Positions 1 to 11,734 are shown, counted from the first letter of the stretch. The stretch: DNA of 64,000 nt from Rhynchospora pubera (GCA_028095005.1 CM051462.1:234688473-234752472), one strand, 5' to 3'. Notes: generated by a model from the letters alone, not told the origin. Numbers and translations are program-made.

Positions 1-3
1 TGC

Positions 4-538
4 CTACATATATAGGTACTTCTTAAATTGTAACTTCAGCTTTCTAGCATTCAATTCTTGATATTGTAACTTCTCTTGTTGCCGTCCAACCGTGACGGTG
101 ACATATAACGTAGCAACCACATGCAAGGTGGTATTCCTAGTGTTGTCACCGTTCCCCTGAAAGTATATGAAAAGAATCCCTCCTATCACCAAAACGTCTG
201 CTACGATGACAAGTGCAATGATAATCTGTTTGAATGAGAAACAAGAATTATAAATATGTTATGTGTAAATTTTCATTTAACACATTAGTATAAGACAATA
301 AAGTTAAAAGAAATTAATATCAAATAACTGCACTTACACGGTCGAAACATGAGCAATAACGGCAAAATAATGCCAGGTGACTAAAGACAAACACCAAACA
401 GATGATGCCAGCAAATATGTAATCGATCTGCGATGTCACCGAGGCATACAAGAGGCTAAATGAACTAGTCACTCCAATGCTTAAAGAATTGAGTGAAGAC
501 CGACCAGTAGTACGTCCTCTATTGCCAATACTAACCAT
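4..538 (-). CDS. Small two-exon membrane protein, unrecognised
   Basis: Proposed exons are 538-338 and 225-4. The donor GTAAGT follows an Arg codon in phase 0, the acceptor is AACAG, and the stop lies at 6-4. The joined product is about 140 residues. Residues 1-35 are Ser/Gly/Thr-rich and polar. Around residues 40-62 (DYIFAGIICLVFVF...) there is a hydrophobic segment, then a Cys-rich turn (CRYCSCFDR). A second hydrophobic stretch, IIIALVIVADVLVIGG, opens exon 2, followed by a basic tail (KLKLQFKKY). Two membrane spans are therefore likely. I do not recognise the family. The splice choice is supported only because both junctions are canonical and the join extends the second hydrophobic helix. 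Further 5' exons upstream of 538 are possible. It could also be a decayed fragment. Confidence 0.4.
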
Positions 539-540
539 AT

Positions 541-704
541 CGACTCTGTTTAACCATATTTGAAATTATTATACGTATGGTGCTAAGTAAATTATTTAGG
601 GAAAAAATTTACAGGAAGAAAAAATTTCGTGATTAGAAAACTAATATGAGTTGAAGTAACTTACACTAAAGAGTACATCAACAATACCGAGTCGATGCTC
701 CCTA

Positions 705-771
<67 letters not shown>

Positions 772-1289
772 TAACATTGGCAGCCTATGACAAAAAAACA
801 AAATGTACAAATTAATTTCAAATTTGAGGTGAGATGTTTACCCATCAAACCCCAGAACCATTTAAATTCTCCGTCCGAAATCATTTTTTCTCGGCCCACA
901 CAAACTTGATCTGCATCACAGAAATATTAAAAAAGAATTAAAAAAAAGGAAACGGATTTGATGCGGCAATACGAGAAGTCGAGAAGTAAACCTGATCATA
1001 TATAAAATTGACTTGATTGGGCCGAAAATATCATCGTTCTATGATTGGACCCAAATAATCGTTGTTGATTGGGCCCATACCGGATCATAGATTCACAAGT
1101 GTCTCATATCTCGAACCAGTTTGAAATCTAGACTCTAATGGTTTATCAAAAAAAAATATATATATATGAGAGGCGGGAAATCTAACCTGAGTTGAGCTGG
1201 CAAAAAGCGTGAAGAACTGAGAAGAACCTGAGAAGAACCTGGCAAAAAAACCTGAGTTCAGCTGCGGGCTGCGCTATCACACCAAGACA
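541..1289. other. Intergenic, no gene seen
   Basis: Apart from the AT microsatellite this is AT-rich sequence without a convincing coding exon. A short direct repeat of 'gagaagaacctg' lies near 1215-1245. It separates the membrane-protein gene from the left arm of the long inverted repeat. Confidence 0.5.
709..767. repeat. (AT)n microsatellite
   Basis: A nearly pure AT dinucleotide run of about 45-55 bp. The short open frame reading through it as alternating Ile and Tyr is an artefact of the repeat. Confidence 0.9.
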
Positions 1290-2400
1290 CAAACAAAACT
1301 TTCAACTTTTGTCTTTTAGCGGGAAAGGGCAGATAATTATTTTTAATTACTTCTAATTATACCCGAACTTATAATGTGTTACCGTTTACTATTTTCGTAG
1401 TATAATTTCTAAAGAAGAAAAATTGAAGTGTAGTTAGTCTTTAACGTTTAGATTCAACGAGTATCATATTGGCCTATTTATAAAATTTGGAATTATTGAC
1501 TTTCTTGAATGACTAAATAAATAATTTGAAAAAAAAAAATAATAATATCATGTTCAGATTATGGACGAATTTAATTTTTATGCATCTACTAATTTAAATA
1601 TATTTTATTATTGAAGGACGTACGGTCGTAATTACCTAGATGGCGACACTTACCATATTTAAACGTTAGTTAATCTGCGATTTAGATATATTAGCAAAAA
1701 AAAATCTGTAATCCATAATTTGTTTAGGCAACTAAGCTGACAAGTGGTGCCCACTGAGATATGGACCCACTCTTCAGTGTCTTTCTGATTTTGTGGATGA
1801 ATTGGTAGCGAACCAGTTCGCCAAGCATGAACAGCTGGCAGTCAGTTTCTAACAATACAAATTCGCCAAGCATGAACAACTGGATTCTACGACTTCTCAC
1901 TCAATTGTTTCATAAAAGGTTACTTTGGGCAATCTGTTGATCTGGTCTAACATGGGAAAGGTTCTGCGCCATATCAGATTTCAGTAGGATAACGTAGAAA
2001 TTATTTGTAGTCGTTTTGTAGACCCCTGCCGTTGCGGTATGGGACCCACACATCCTTACGTGTGCTGTTCGTCGACTTGGCGCTTTGGGACTAACAAACT
2101 AAAATCTAACGGCCATTAACACATCCTACGGAATGTATCATGCGGACAAGCTTAACTTGATATGTACATGTGAGCACTGAGCAGTCAATCCGAATTTGCT
2201 CCCGCGCGGGACCGTCCAGCGCAGCCTACGAACCGTCCGATCTGATCTGGACGGTTCGGGCCTATCGATCAGGTTACATGCACGGGGCTCCCTTTACCAT
2301 TGAGATTAAATCACACGGCTGTGATTTATGCGCCGGACGGTCCCGCGCGGGACTAGATCTCATTTCCTGAGCAGTGGGCACTACGTTCGCAGATCAAAAT
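1290..2400. repeat. Left arm of long inverted repeat
   Basis: When the right arm (about 5380-6770) is reverse-complemented it lines up in the same order with this arm over more than 1 kb. Landmarks include aaactttcaacttttgtctt, the stretch with 'gacgtacggtcgtaattacc', 'ggacccactcttcagtgt', 'gccaagcatgaacagctggc' and the GC-rich block around 'gaccgtccagcgca'. Identity is clear but diverged, with many indels. The arms enclose about 3 kb. This could be a long-TIR (Mutator-like) transposon end or an old inverted duplication. No transposase is visible between the arms. Confidence 0.65.
2200..2352. repeat. GC-rich fold-back inside left arm
   Basis: A perfect 18-bp inverted repeat: tcccgcgcgggaccgtcc at 2200-2217 and its reverse complement at 2335-2352. 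Each half contains the self-complementary tcccgcgcggga. A related GC-rich palindromic block (gtgccgcgcggcac) lies in the right arm near 5585. This is unusual in otherwise AT-rich DNA. Confidence 0.75.
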
Positions 2401-3197
2401 TTCTGAAAATAATCATCTTAAAAAAGAAGAAACTCTGGATCCCGAATTTGCGAATAAATATGCAAGTTTGAGTATGGGATAGAACTACAAAGAAAAACGA
2501 AAAAAAGAAATCAGGATATGAATTTAGATGTTTTTTCTTGGTGTTAAAACGATTTTCTTCTTTCTAAGTAAAAAGGATTTTTGCAGAGGCCACCATTCTT
2601 TTGATCCTTCTCTCAAATTGTCCTCTTGAGTTGACATATTTGTTACATGTAATTATTTTATTTTCTGTTATTATTGTTATTCTGTCTTTTTGTAAGGAAT
2701 ATTTACCTTTTGAATACATTACTTAGAAACAAAGATTAGTCGAAAAACAATACGTTATTTTTTAACTTAATTTTATATACGTGTGCTATTTTGTTTATTT
2801 CACAAGAGCGTTTTCTATATTTTATATTTTAAATATATATAATTATATTTCACGCAGTGATTCGGCATTTTAGATTTTTAATTAGAGGAGCTTCTCAGTG
2901 AATTTTTTTTAAATAAATTTTAAGCTATTTAATGGAATTCTTATGTTCTTTTTCTTATCACGTATTTACTAGGCACAATTATTTAAAATATTTATCTTCT
3001 CGAATACATTGTGTTTTTGTATTCCATTTTTATATGTGATCGATGTAGGTGCTTCGTACGTATTTTGTTTGACGTGATGTTATTTTGAGTGCTTTAATTG
3101 AGAAGTCCAGCTGTCCAGGTCGATCTGGTCTATTTATCGTCCTAAAGCGGACCGAAAGAAAAAAAAAAAACTTCAAAGTGATATCGTGCCGATTCAC
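2401..3197. other. AT-rich intergenic, nothing identified
   Basis: Low-complexity AT-rich sequence with no exon-like open frame and no repeat structure I could define. It lies in the loop of the long inverted repeat. Confidence 0.5.
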
Positions 3198-3200
3198 TAT

Positions 3201-3415
3201 GGCCTTGATCAAAATATTTTTTTCGTGGGATTTCATTTCAATTCAATTGATTTCGCAGGATTTCGTAGGATTTCGTAGGATTTCATTGGATCTAATTACA
3301 TGGAAATTCCAACCAAATGACACCAAATCTCTTCATTTTGATCAAGAATTTTCCGACGAAATGAAATGAAATAAAATCCCACTTTAAAAAAAAAACTAGG
3401 ATTTTGATCAGGGCC
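3201..3415. mobile_element. Tourist-like MITE, 215 bp
   Basis: Terminal inverted repeats are ggccttgatcaaaat and attttgatcagggcc (14 of 15 matched). The element is flanked by TAT on both sides (3198-3200 and 3416-3418), consistent with a 3-bp target duplication. Internally it has a short tandem array of 'gatttcgtag'-type units near 3250-3290. The size and 3-bp duplication fit PIF/Harbinger-derived MITEs, although that group usually duplicates TAA or TTA. It has no coding capacity. Confidence 0.7.
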
Positions 3416-3450
3416 TATATAAGTATCTTCGTTGTATAGATAATAAGTAC

Positions 3451-3764
3451 TCTTCTTATCACTTGTTACCATCTATGACAACGGAATTGTAAAAATCGGA
3501 ACAGTATAATCCCTATAGATGTATTCTGTTTTTTTATTCTTTAAAAAAAAATGGCTGCGTACAAATTTTGGTTAGCTTACGAATTAACCAAAATTTGTAA
3601 CAGCATTTCTTCTTATCATTTGTTACCATTTATGACAACGGAATTGTAAAAATCGGAACAGTATAATCCCTATAGATGTATTCTGTTTTTTTTTTCTTTA
3701 AAAAAAATGGCTGCGTACAAATTTTGGTTAGCTTACGAATTAACCAAAATTTGTAACAGCATTT
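3451..3764. repeat. 157-bp tandem duplication
   Basis: Two head-to-tail copies (3451-3607 and 3608-3764) differ at only a few positions. Each contains an inverted repeat, acaaattttggtt ... aaccaaaatttgta, able to form a hairpin. Diverged pieces of the same vocabulary (gctgttgcatttcatcaaataatgc) continue to about 3960, so the duplication sits in a larger decayed repeat. Confidence 0.85.
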
Positions 3765-4425
3765 TAGTATGCTGTTGCATTTCATCAAATAATGCTGTTA
3801 CGAATTAGTAGATGACCAAAATTTGTACGCATTGATTGTTTGGTATTTCATCAAATTATGCTGTTGCATTTCATCTACTAATAAAAGAAGAAAAGCATTA
3901 TTCGCAAAATTTGTACATAAAAATGCTGTTGCATTTCATCAAATAATGCTGTTACGAATTAGTATATATACTGTTGGAATTTTTTATTACTTGCATTTCC
4001 CATAAAAAAATTAAATTCAAATTCATTTCTGTTGGAATTAATTTTTATTCAAATTATCTGAAATCCTGATCAACTTCGTTTCCTGTAAGATGTAATCATT
4101 TAATTTATTTAATAAGAATATAGCTTATCAGCTATTGTTTATATTAATGATTATACAATTTAATAAAAAAATTTCTCTTTGATAGAAAAGACTTTGGTAT
4201 GTTAAAAACACATTTCCGCTTCCCAATTGAACACCAGTTAGGTATTATATACCATGTACTTACTTCCGCAAACCCAACAATGAAAAATTTGTACAATGCA
4301 TTTTATCTGATTTGATCAGGAGAGGGCTTTTTTTTTTTTTTTTTGGCTGCTGGGATCAGCATTTTGATGTAAGATCTGATGATGAAATCCTCACCGTATA
4401 ATCGAATATATATGATTATTATTTA

Positions 4426-4828
4426 GAGGATTGCTAAAATGCTATGCATAGCACGGATGCCCTTCGTGCTACGGATTCGTTCTTGAATTTCATGCTTCAA
4501 ACAACCGATCCAAACCGTTCATTATCTTCTTCATATTGAAATCTCATTAGAAACCAAATTTTACATTTTTCTGAATTTTTTTACTATTTTTCTCAGATTT
4601 TTTAAAATACTTAATCTAATAAATTCTGGACCCTTCAATACAGTGATTTTCAAAAATCTGAAAAAAAATAGTAAATAAATTCAAAAAAATATAAAATTTG
4701 GTTTCTAATAAGATTTCAATATGTAGAAAATAATGAACGGTTTGGATCGGTTGTTTGAATTATGAAATGCAAGAACAAATCCGTAGCACGAAGGCATCCG
4801 TGCTATGCATAGCATTTTAGCAATCCTC
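4426..4828. mobile_element. Fold-back Mutator-like MITE, 403 bp
   Basis: The element is nearly all inverted repeat. Two arms of about 190 bp start gaggattgctaaaatgc and end with its complement, at more than 90% identity by eye. It is bounded by a perfect 10-bp direct repeat, ttattattta, at 4416-4425 and 4829-4838. A 9-11 bp target duplication with long TIRs is the hallmark of Mutator-like elements. The terminal repeat contains the palindrome ctatgcatag. A transcript would fold into a long hairpin. It encodes no protein. Confidence 0.88.
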
Positions 4829-4838
4829 TTATTATTTA

Positions 4839-5379
4839 TATATAATGGCTGTTCCGTAAATCCATTTTGTTCTAAAATAAAAAAAAATAGAAATGCTACG
4901 AAAAGGAAGATGATGTATCGCATGTATATTTACCTATATATAGTCGCACTAAATAAACTATATACGTGCGTTATCTGTTTCGAATTAAATAAAACTTCTC
5001 TATTTGTTTCGAAATGGGATTAAGAACTTTTCATTATTTTTATTAGTTGGAACCATCTTTCATTACTTAAAAAAAAATGAAATTCTATATATTGTAAAAT
5101 TTTATATCCTACAATGTTTATAATATCAATTGTTGGAGCATTAAAAAAGCATTTTGAACCATTTGTAATGGCTGTCATATAAACACTAATACAATAGTTT
5201 AACTTTATATATCAACTTTAATTTTAATTTACCTAAACTTTATACTTTGCATCACACATTAGACTTCACAATATTGACAAGGCAGTTACCCTTAGACTGG
5301 GTCCCACTAATCAACGGATCAGAAGAGTTGGTGAAGAACGAGTAAATTTAAGAATTAGGGTGAGCCCGGTGCTGGTGAA
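4839..5379. other. AT-rich intergenic, nothing identified
   Basis: AT-rich sequence between the fold-back MITE and the right arm of the long inverted repeat. Short open frames here have no exon-like composition. Confidence 0.45.
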
Positions 5380-6770
5380 CCATCAATGGCGTCAATTGGA
5401 CCAAAGCTTCCAACAACAACAACAAACTCGTATTTCATACCGGTTCCCGTTTGAATCCAAACCGTGCAGCGCGTAATCTGAACCGTCCAGATTAAATCCA
5501 ATGATGATGGATGCCCCGTGTAAGTAACAAGATTGTAAGTAACCGTCGAGATCAGATCGAACATCTCGGATCTGTGCGCTGGACCGTGCCGCGCGGCACA
5601 GGAATCGGATCCTTCACGTTTTCATGAACGAAGACTCGAAGAGCGGTTGCGGGTCCCACGGCTGGGGTGCTAAAACGATATCATTTAATTTTTTACGTTA
5701 TCCTACTACTCCTATGATGCTATTGCTATCTGATATTCTGATGTGGCCAGGAATTTTCTTTTGGTGGAATAATTTAGTGAATAGTCGTAGAGTTCACACT
5801 TCACACTGTGCTTCATCCACAAACACTGGCAGCTGAGAATTTGTTTTGTTTTGAGAAACGGACTGGCAGCTGTTCATGTTTGGCGAATTGCTTTGCTAAA
5901 TGATAATTGCATTATTGCAACTAATTCATCACAAACACTGAAGAGTGGGACCCTTCTCAACTTAATTGTGAAAACTAATTATGGATTACAAATTTTTTGC
6001 TAATTATATTTCCCATTCGCAAATTAACTAACTTTTTTGTTGGACGTGTAGCGTTCCTTCTAGGTAACTATGACGGTACGTCATTTAATAATAAAAATAT
6101 TAACATTAGTAGATGCATAAAAAAATTAGACATGTCAATAATTAAAATATGATATTACTGCCTTTTTTAAAAAAAATTTAAAAGTCATTTATTCATTCAA
6201 GAAAGTTAACTAAAAGAACAATACCAATCTATCCGAATTTTACAATTAGGCCAATTTAATACTCGGTGAATCTAAACGTTAAAGACAACTTCACTTAATT
6301 TTTTATTCCGAAATTAAATTATACTACAAAAGTAGTAAACGTAGGCCTGTCAAACGTGTGAAACGGAGACGGAACAGGTCATTTCGTTTGCCGTTCTGTT
6401 TCTGTGACGGTACATGCTGAAATTTTCATTAGTCGTTCCGTTTCGACGGAACGTAATGGAACGTCGAAATTTGAACTGTATTACACTGGAACGTATCAGT
6501 AAATCCATTCCGTTTAACTGTTCCGTTTTTTAAACGAAATAATTTTTTGTTTCGTTAGCTGTTCCGTTTCGACGGAACGGAACGGAACACGTCGAAACGG
6601 TATATTGTTGACAGGTATAAGTAAACGGAAAGTCGGAAACACATAAGGTTGGATGAGTGGGTCACGTACTCACGTGCCAAAAACACATTACTTTTAATTC
6701 GAAGTAACTAAAAATAATTGATCGCTCGTTCTCGCTGTAAGACAAAACATGAAAGTTTCTTTTTCCTTTT
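5380..6770. repeat. Right arm of long inverted repeat
   Basis: This is the reverse-complement counterpart of 1290-2400, interrupted by the hAT MITE at 6342-6619. Matching landmarks in complement include the GC-rich block at 5570-5600, 'ggcagctgttcatgtttggcgaa', 'actgaagagtgggaccc', 'attagtagatgcataaaaa', 'aatctaaacgttaaagaca' and, beyond the insertion, the stretch near 6740-6770 matching aaactttcaacttttgtctt. The arm is longer than its partner mainly because of the insertion. Confidence 0.65.
6342..6619. mobile_element. hAT-type MITE, 278 bp
   Basis: Ends taggcctgtcaa and ttgacaggtata are inverted repeats. The element is flanked by a perfect 8-bp duplication, agtaaacg, at 6334-6341 and 6620-6627. 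The 8-bp target duplication and TAGGG/TAGGC-like ends point to hAT. The interior is filled with variants of 'ggaacggaac' and 'gttccgtttcgacgg' in both orientations, likely subterminal transposase-binding repeats. It inserted into the right arm of the long inverted repeat, so it is younger than that structure. Confidence 0.85.
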
Positions 6771-6937
6771 TGGGAAAGGAAATTACAATCTTAAATCTTT
6801 GGGTGAGTGGGTCACGGGTGACGTGTGTGGATTTTTTCAAAATAAGTAAGGCGGTGTACACGGTGCATGAACCATCAAATCGCAACAACGGGACCAAAGG
6901 AATGTGAGACCGGTCATCCAAGTGCCACATCAGCAAT

Positions 6938-7737
6938 AGGCTCCGTTTGTTTGTAACTTAAAAGTTAGATAACTTAAGTTATGTATCTTTAAGTCATCAA
7001 ATATCTCTTACATAAGACGTCAACGATGCATAACTTATATAACCTAAATAGATTGTATAAGTTATGCACGGGTCCCTTTTAATTTTTTTTCCAACAATAC
7101 CCCTTACAAATAATTAATAATAATATTTAATAATTAACAAATAATAATATTTAATTGGGAACGATAATTATTTAAAAAATCATAATTAATAATATTTATA
7201 ATATTTAATTAAAAGTAATTATTAATATTTCATAATAATAAAAATGATTTATTATTATTATAATATTTAATAAGTAACAATAATTATTAAAAAAATCATA
7301 ATTAAAAATAAAATTAATTATTATAATTAATAATTAATAATATTTAACAAGTAATATTAATTATTAATAATAATGATTTAATAATAATTAATCAATAATA
7401 ATTTTTTTATTAAATAATTAATAATCTTATAATATTTAGTTAAAAGTAATTATAGTATTTCATAATAATAAAAATGATTTATTATCATCATTAATAATTA
7501 ATTTTTATAATAATCAATAATTAACAATAATTAGGTCACAACTCATTATTAATATATAATACTAATTAAAATTAAATAATTTAAATTTAAGGGCATTTTA
7601 GTTTTTTGACATGAATATATGCATGCATTAAGTTACCCATCCTTACTACACAACCAAACATTCATTACATAACACTACATAAACACTTAGGCATCCTTAA
7701 CTTATGCAACCTCTTACTACACAACCAAACGTCCCCT
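6938..7737. mobile_element. AT-rich TIR element (Harbinger- or hAT-like), ~800 bp
   Basis: Terminal repeats are aggctccgtttgtttg and caaccaaacgtcccct, with subterminal 'taacttatgcaac'-type motifs near both ends. The centre (7090-7560) is almost pure A/T built from 'aataattaat' units. No intact target duplication could be fixed. The cgtttgg-type end is shared by several other elements in the window. No coding capacity. Confidence 0.55.
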
Positions 7738-8386
7738 AACTAAATAACCAACCAACAAACTAACAAACAGAGGAGCATTTCCTACTGGGACCATTCAAAA
7801 AAAAAAAAGAAAAAAAAAAAAAACGGAGGAGCATAGGCTTTATTTTGTAAATACTGTGTTAATTAAATCAGTCGGTATTTGCTTATATGGAGCATAGGCA
7901 TAGACTGATGTAAAGCAAACATATATTAAGTTAAGTTAAAGTTAAGGAATTTTTTTTTTGCTTTACATCAGTCAATGTATTAACTTTAACTTAACTCAAA
8001 TATTCTTATTTGATTATTATGTTAATCAAATGTTTTGAATAATTTTCTTGGTCAATAAACATCATATTAATACACAACTACACAAGAGAAGTGAATAGAT
8101 TCATGTAAATTACGAGTTATTGAATAACTATAATTCTGCCACTTACTGCCCCTCTTAACTCTTATCCACAAATAACCGTGTTATGCAACTGTATTGTGGG
8201 GCCTACCTTTCTAAGATATGATTTTCAGCATTTCTTTATATAAATCTGTAAAAGTGCTGACGATAATTGATACAGATTAGAGCCTCATCGTTAATTTTTC
8301 GTTCTGCGAAAAATTCCAAATCCAAATGTTCCTAAAATAAATAAATGTTAGAAAAAAAGATTCAAAGGTTGATGAGCTATGCCTAT
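7738..8386. other. Intergenic with small inverted repeat
   Basis: No gene is seen. A short fold-back lies at about 7900-8000: 'gactgatgtaaagcaaa' reappears in complement near 7960, with 'aagttaaagttaa' / 'ttaactttaactt' beside it. It is probably another degraded MITE. Confidence 0.4.
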
Positions 8387-8543
8387 GGGTGTGTTTGGAT
8401 TGTTGGAAGAAAGAAGAAGAAGAAGGAAGAAGAAGAAAAAAAATTATAAACAATCCAAACTCTTCACAAAATTACACACTTCCCAATACTTCTTCCCACT
8501 TCTTCTCTTCTTCCCATCTTCCCACACCCATCCAAACGCACCC
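8387..8543. mobile_element. Tourist-like MITE, 157 bp (family copy 1)
   Basis: Ends gggtgtgtttggat and atccaaacgcaccc are inverted repeats, flanked by TAT on both sides (8384-8386 and 8544-8546). The interior is a purine-rich half (gaagaagaagg) followed by a pyrimidine-rich half (cttcttcccacttctt). The same interior is found in opposite orientation at 48834-48983, so the two are copies of one family. Confidence 0.75.
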
Positions 8544-8676
8544 TATATGTAGACAAATCTCTCAGTCAACGCAAACGCAATATATATTTCCTTTCATTTT
8601 GAAGATATTTACACAACAGCCACTACAGTCTATAAAATGATTGGTGGGGTCCACTGGTCCAGGGCATATTTGTAAG

Positions 8677-9868
8677 TAGGGCCGTCAAAAGTGTGCTGTT
8701 TCGCATGTTTCTATTCCATTTCGTCCGAACAGAACAGCTAACAGAAGAGTTTTCAGTTTCATTTCTGAAAACGGAACGGACGCCGGTAAATGTTAGTGTT
8801 CCGTTTACTGAAAAATGGACTGAAATCAATAGTAAATGATGAACGAAACATCTAACAAAATGAAAAACTGCTTCGTTTTACGGAACGAAAACGAAATATA
8901 ATTTAGTTATGTTAGCCTGTGGCGAAGCTATGTAAGGGTTGGTGGGTCCATGGACCCACCTCCAAAAAATTTTTTTAGTTAACATTGTATCTGTTTATAA
9001 TAAAAAAAATCACAAGAAGTTAAGGATCCATTTCAAAAATTTGAAGGACCCAGCTGGACATGTCGTGTTTGATTTTAATTGCATAACGACGTCTAAAAGA
9101 TCGCCTAAGGATCCAGATAGAATTTGTTCCTGACTGATCGTCTTCTTCCTTCCTCCCCAATGAATCTTATTAAGACATAAATTAGAATAGAATGAAATAT
9201 TTAGATGAATAATTATTTGTAGCGTATATATACTAGCGTGGATCTCACGCATTGCGTGATTCATCTATATAATGTTTTGTGAACTTTAGGACATTATAAA
9301 CAAAAGCTACCACAAAAGATCAAAAATACAATTCATATATTATATAAAAACTGCCATTGAAAATTCTAAATACTGCTCCTGTAAAAAAAAATTCCAAGCT
9401 CCACAAAAGATCAGAAATATTATGATTTGAATAGTGGCTGAACTCCTCTGTATGCCTCTCATCTTTATATATCTATAATATAGAAAAATAAGTATTGAAT
9501 GAGATTTCTAATGAACCTATTATGCAAAATAATGAGAAAAATAAAAATTCATAGGAAATTATCATATTTTTTGTTGTCTTGTCTTTAGAATTATTATTTT
9601 ATATATTAAATATATTATTTTAGATTTTTTATTGTTATTATAATATATATTTGATTTCTCATGAATTCTTTTTTGTAACATTATTTTAGAGTTGTTTATT
9701 TAAAAATTAATATTATACTATGTCTATATTAAACATTACATCATGCATATGGTTTCATCAAAAAAATTTTACGGACCCTGCTGACACGAAATTCTAGCTT
9801 CATCCCTGACGTTAGCTGAAATAGAACATACCAGTTCCGCTTCCGTTTCGCACGTTTGACACCCCTAT
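8677..9868. mobile_element. hAT element interrupted by a second hAT
   Basis: The left end tagggccgtcaaaagt and right end acgtttgacacccctat are imperfect inverted repeats. TTTGTAAG lies on both sides (8669-8676 and 9869-9876). Internal 'aacggaacg' and 'cgttccg' motifs relate it to the 278-bp hAT MITE at 6342. Removing the nested element at 8917-9808 leaves an element of about 300 bp, close to that MITE in size. Confidence 0.75.
8917..9808. mobile_element. Nested hAT-like element, 892 bp
   Basis: Terminal repeats are ctgtggcgaagcta and tagcttcatccctg (complement cagggatgaagcta). They are flanked by atgttagc and acgttagc, an 8-bp target duplication with one mismatch. Just inside the left end is the palindrome ggtgggtccatggacccacc. 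No transposase frame survives. It interrupts the hAT element at 8677-9868 and is therefore the younger of the two. Confidence 0.7.
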
Positions 9869-11402
9869 TTTGTAAGTAACGTTGTTCTATTTTTATAATT
9901 AATTAATTAATTAATTATTTGATGAACCATGTCTGTAACGTTGACAATAGACATCGCTAGATGACCAGTAAACAAATAAATCATAAAATATTTATTTATA
10001 ACTAGCAGCAATGCCCACCCAATGTGTGGGCAGAGAAGATCATAGTGATGTCAATTTTCATTATTGGGCGATCGGCGTTGCAGTTGATGAGGTTGAGTTT
10101 ATTGTTGGAGTTATGTCCTAGAAGTCAATAATTTAATGACTTAATTATTAGTTTATGTTATGGATGATATTTTATCATCTGTTCCTAGGTTTATTATTGA
10201 CAGATCATTCAGGTTGAGGATCTGAATTGTAGATCTCTGTGGGTCATTCTTTAGAATGACAATAATAAATCTAAACGGTCCATAATCTTGATAATTAACA
10301 AGCAACATTAATTATCATATAAGATTAGTATGCAAGTTAAGTGATGATTAAGTTCTACAAATCATAGATAAAGAGTTACCAACTTAATTGCATATGTATA
10401 TGTTATGGAACATAGTACAGGACTTGACCCAACGAAATAAACATATGGATTGTGTTATGTGTCATTGTTTATTTCGTTATGATTTTGGTTCTAAGTTTGA
10501 GATGTTTATCTTTTCCACATGAGGATAGGTTCAATAAATATTGTCTACCGCTGATTCCCGATAAGGGCTGCTATACGGACTTTATTTATGATCTCTTGAA
10601 TTGTGCGGGGAAAAGCTAATCATCAAGAAAACCGTATGTCCCTCATTAATTCACTTAGTGAGTGACGATATCTGTTTGGGCCCCTTGATGGAGTTGGATC
10701 GTATGCGCGCAACTAAGCAATCAACTCTAGATCAAGAAACGTATAATCTGCAAGAATGACACATTCCTATCTTGGATTATACGATGATATCGTGAGACAT
10801 AAGAATCAAAATAGAGAAATACTTTTATTCTCTTATGCAGGATTGAAATATTGTAACAGTACACTATTTATGCGAATTGGGAGTCATAACGTGTTGCTAG
10901 ATACCGCTTATGATTATTGGAATTAAATAACGATTTAATTCCATGGCCAACATAGCATAAATCCTCAAAGGGTCACACAAATAGGACATTAATCACACAG
11001 TGCATTATTTATTTATTCACAGCAGTAGGTTCTATGGAAATATGATAAGATTGATTAATTAATTATATACCGTTGCGAACCGTTATAATTAATTAAGTCA
11101 ATGGATCATATAGAAATAAATTAATGCATTAACTAATCCTAAAATAATTATTAATGAGTTAATAATTAATTTAGTTCAACACTTATCAATATAAATGGTT
11201 ATATTGATTAATTGGGCCGTTATTTAAATAGCAAATATATAGCCCAATTAAAGAGCAAAGTTGAGGGACCTTAATTATATGAATTAATGGTCCAAATGAA
11301 GGGATTAAATGGCCCATAAAGGCCCATTTCGTGGCTGCCCATTATGGTGGTAGGTGGGATGGCATAGTTGTAATTATGCAAGAGGTCAATTAGGTTTTGT
11401 GC

Positions 11403-11410
11403 TCTATATA
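11403..11410 (+). promoter_or_regulatory. LTR TATA box
   Basis: CTATATAAGG lies about 460 bp before the end of the 5' LTR and is repeated in the 3' LTR at about 19311-19318. This is the expected U3/R promoter of the retrotransposon. The 3' copy could drive readout into the downstream Helitron sequence. Confidence 0.65.
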
Positions 11411-11712
11411 AGGACCACTTATGAGAGCCTCCACCTAGCTTTCTCTCTCCTCTCATTCCTCCCATGGAGGCCGCCACTTTCATCCTCTCATTCTCTCTTT
11501 TGCTCATGTGTTGAGCTATTTTCTCTCCACTAAATCAAGGTTGTTGATTGATGCAAGAGAGAAAACCATAGGGATTAGGCTTGTTCTTTGGGTACGCTAG
11601 CACGTACCTTGTAGAACGTGATTAATCCTCCTTGGTGGACTCGAGGGCGGTTACGAGACGTGGTGGAGACGGTGGAGAAGGCACGCCATCGATTCTCATG
11701 CCTTGATCGAGC

Positions 11713-11734
11713 CCCGCGAATACGATTTCGCGGG
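11713..11734. other. GC hairpin in LTR
   Basis: A perfect 8-bp stem, cccgcgaa and ttcgcggg, around a six-base loop. It is identical in the 3' LTR at about 19619-19640. It lies downstream of the TATA box within presumed R/U5 and may structure the RNA leader. The function is inferred only from position. Confidence 0.6.

Noticed and set aside
11271..11507. 78-codon minus-strand frame present twice (also 19177-19413)
   Set aside because: It is identical because it lies in both LTRs; no coding signature.
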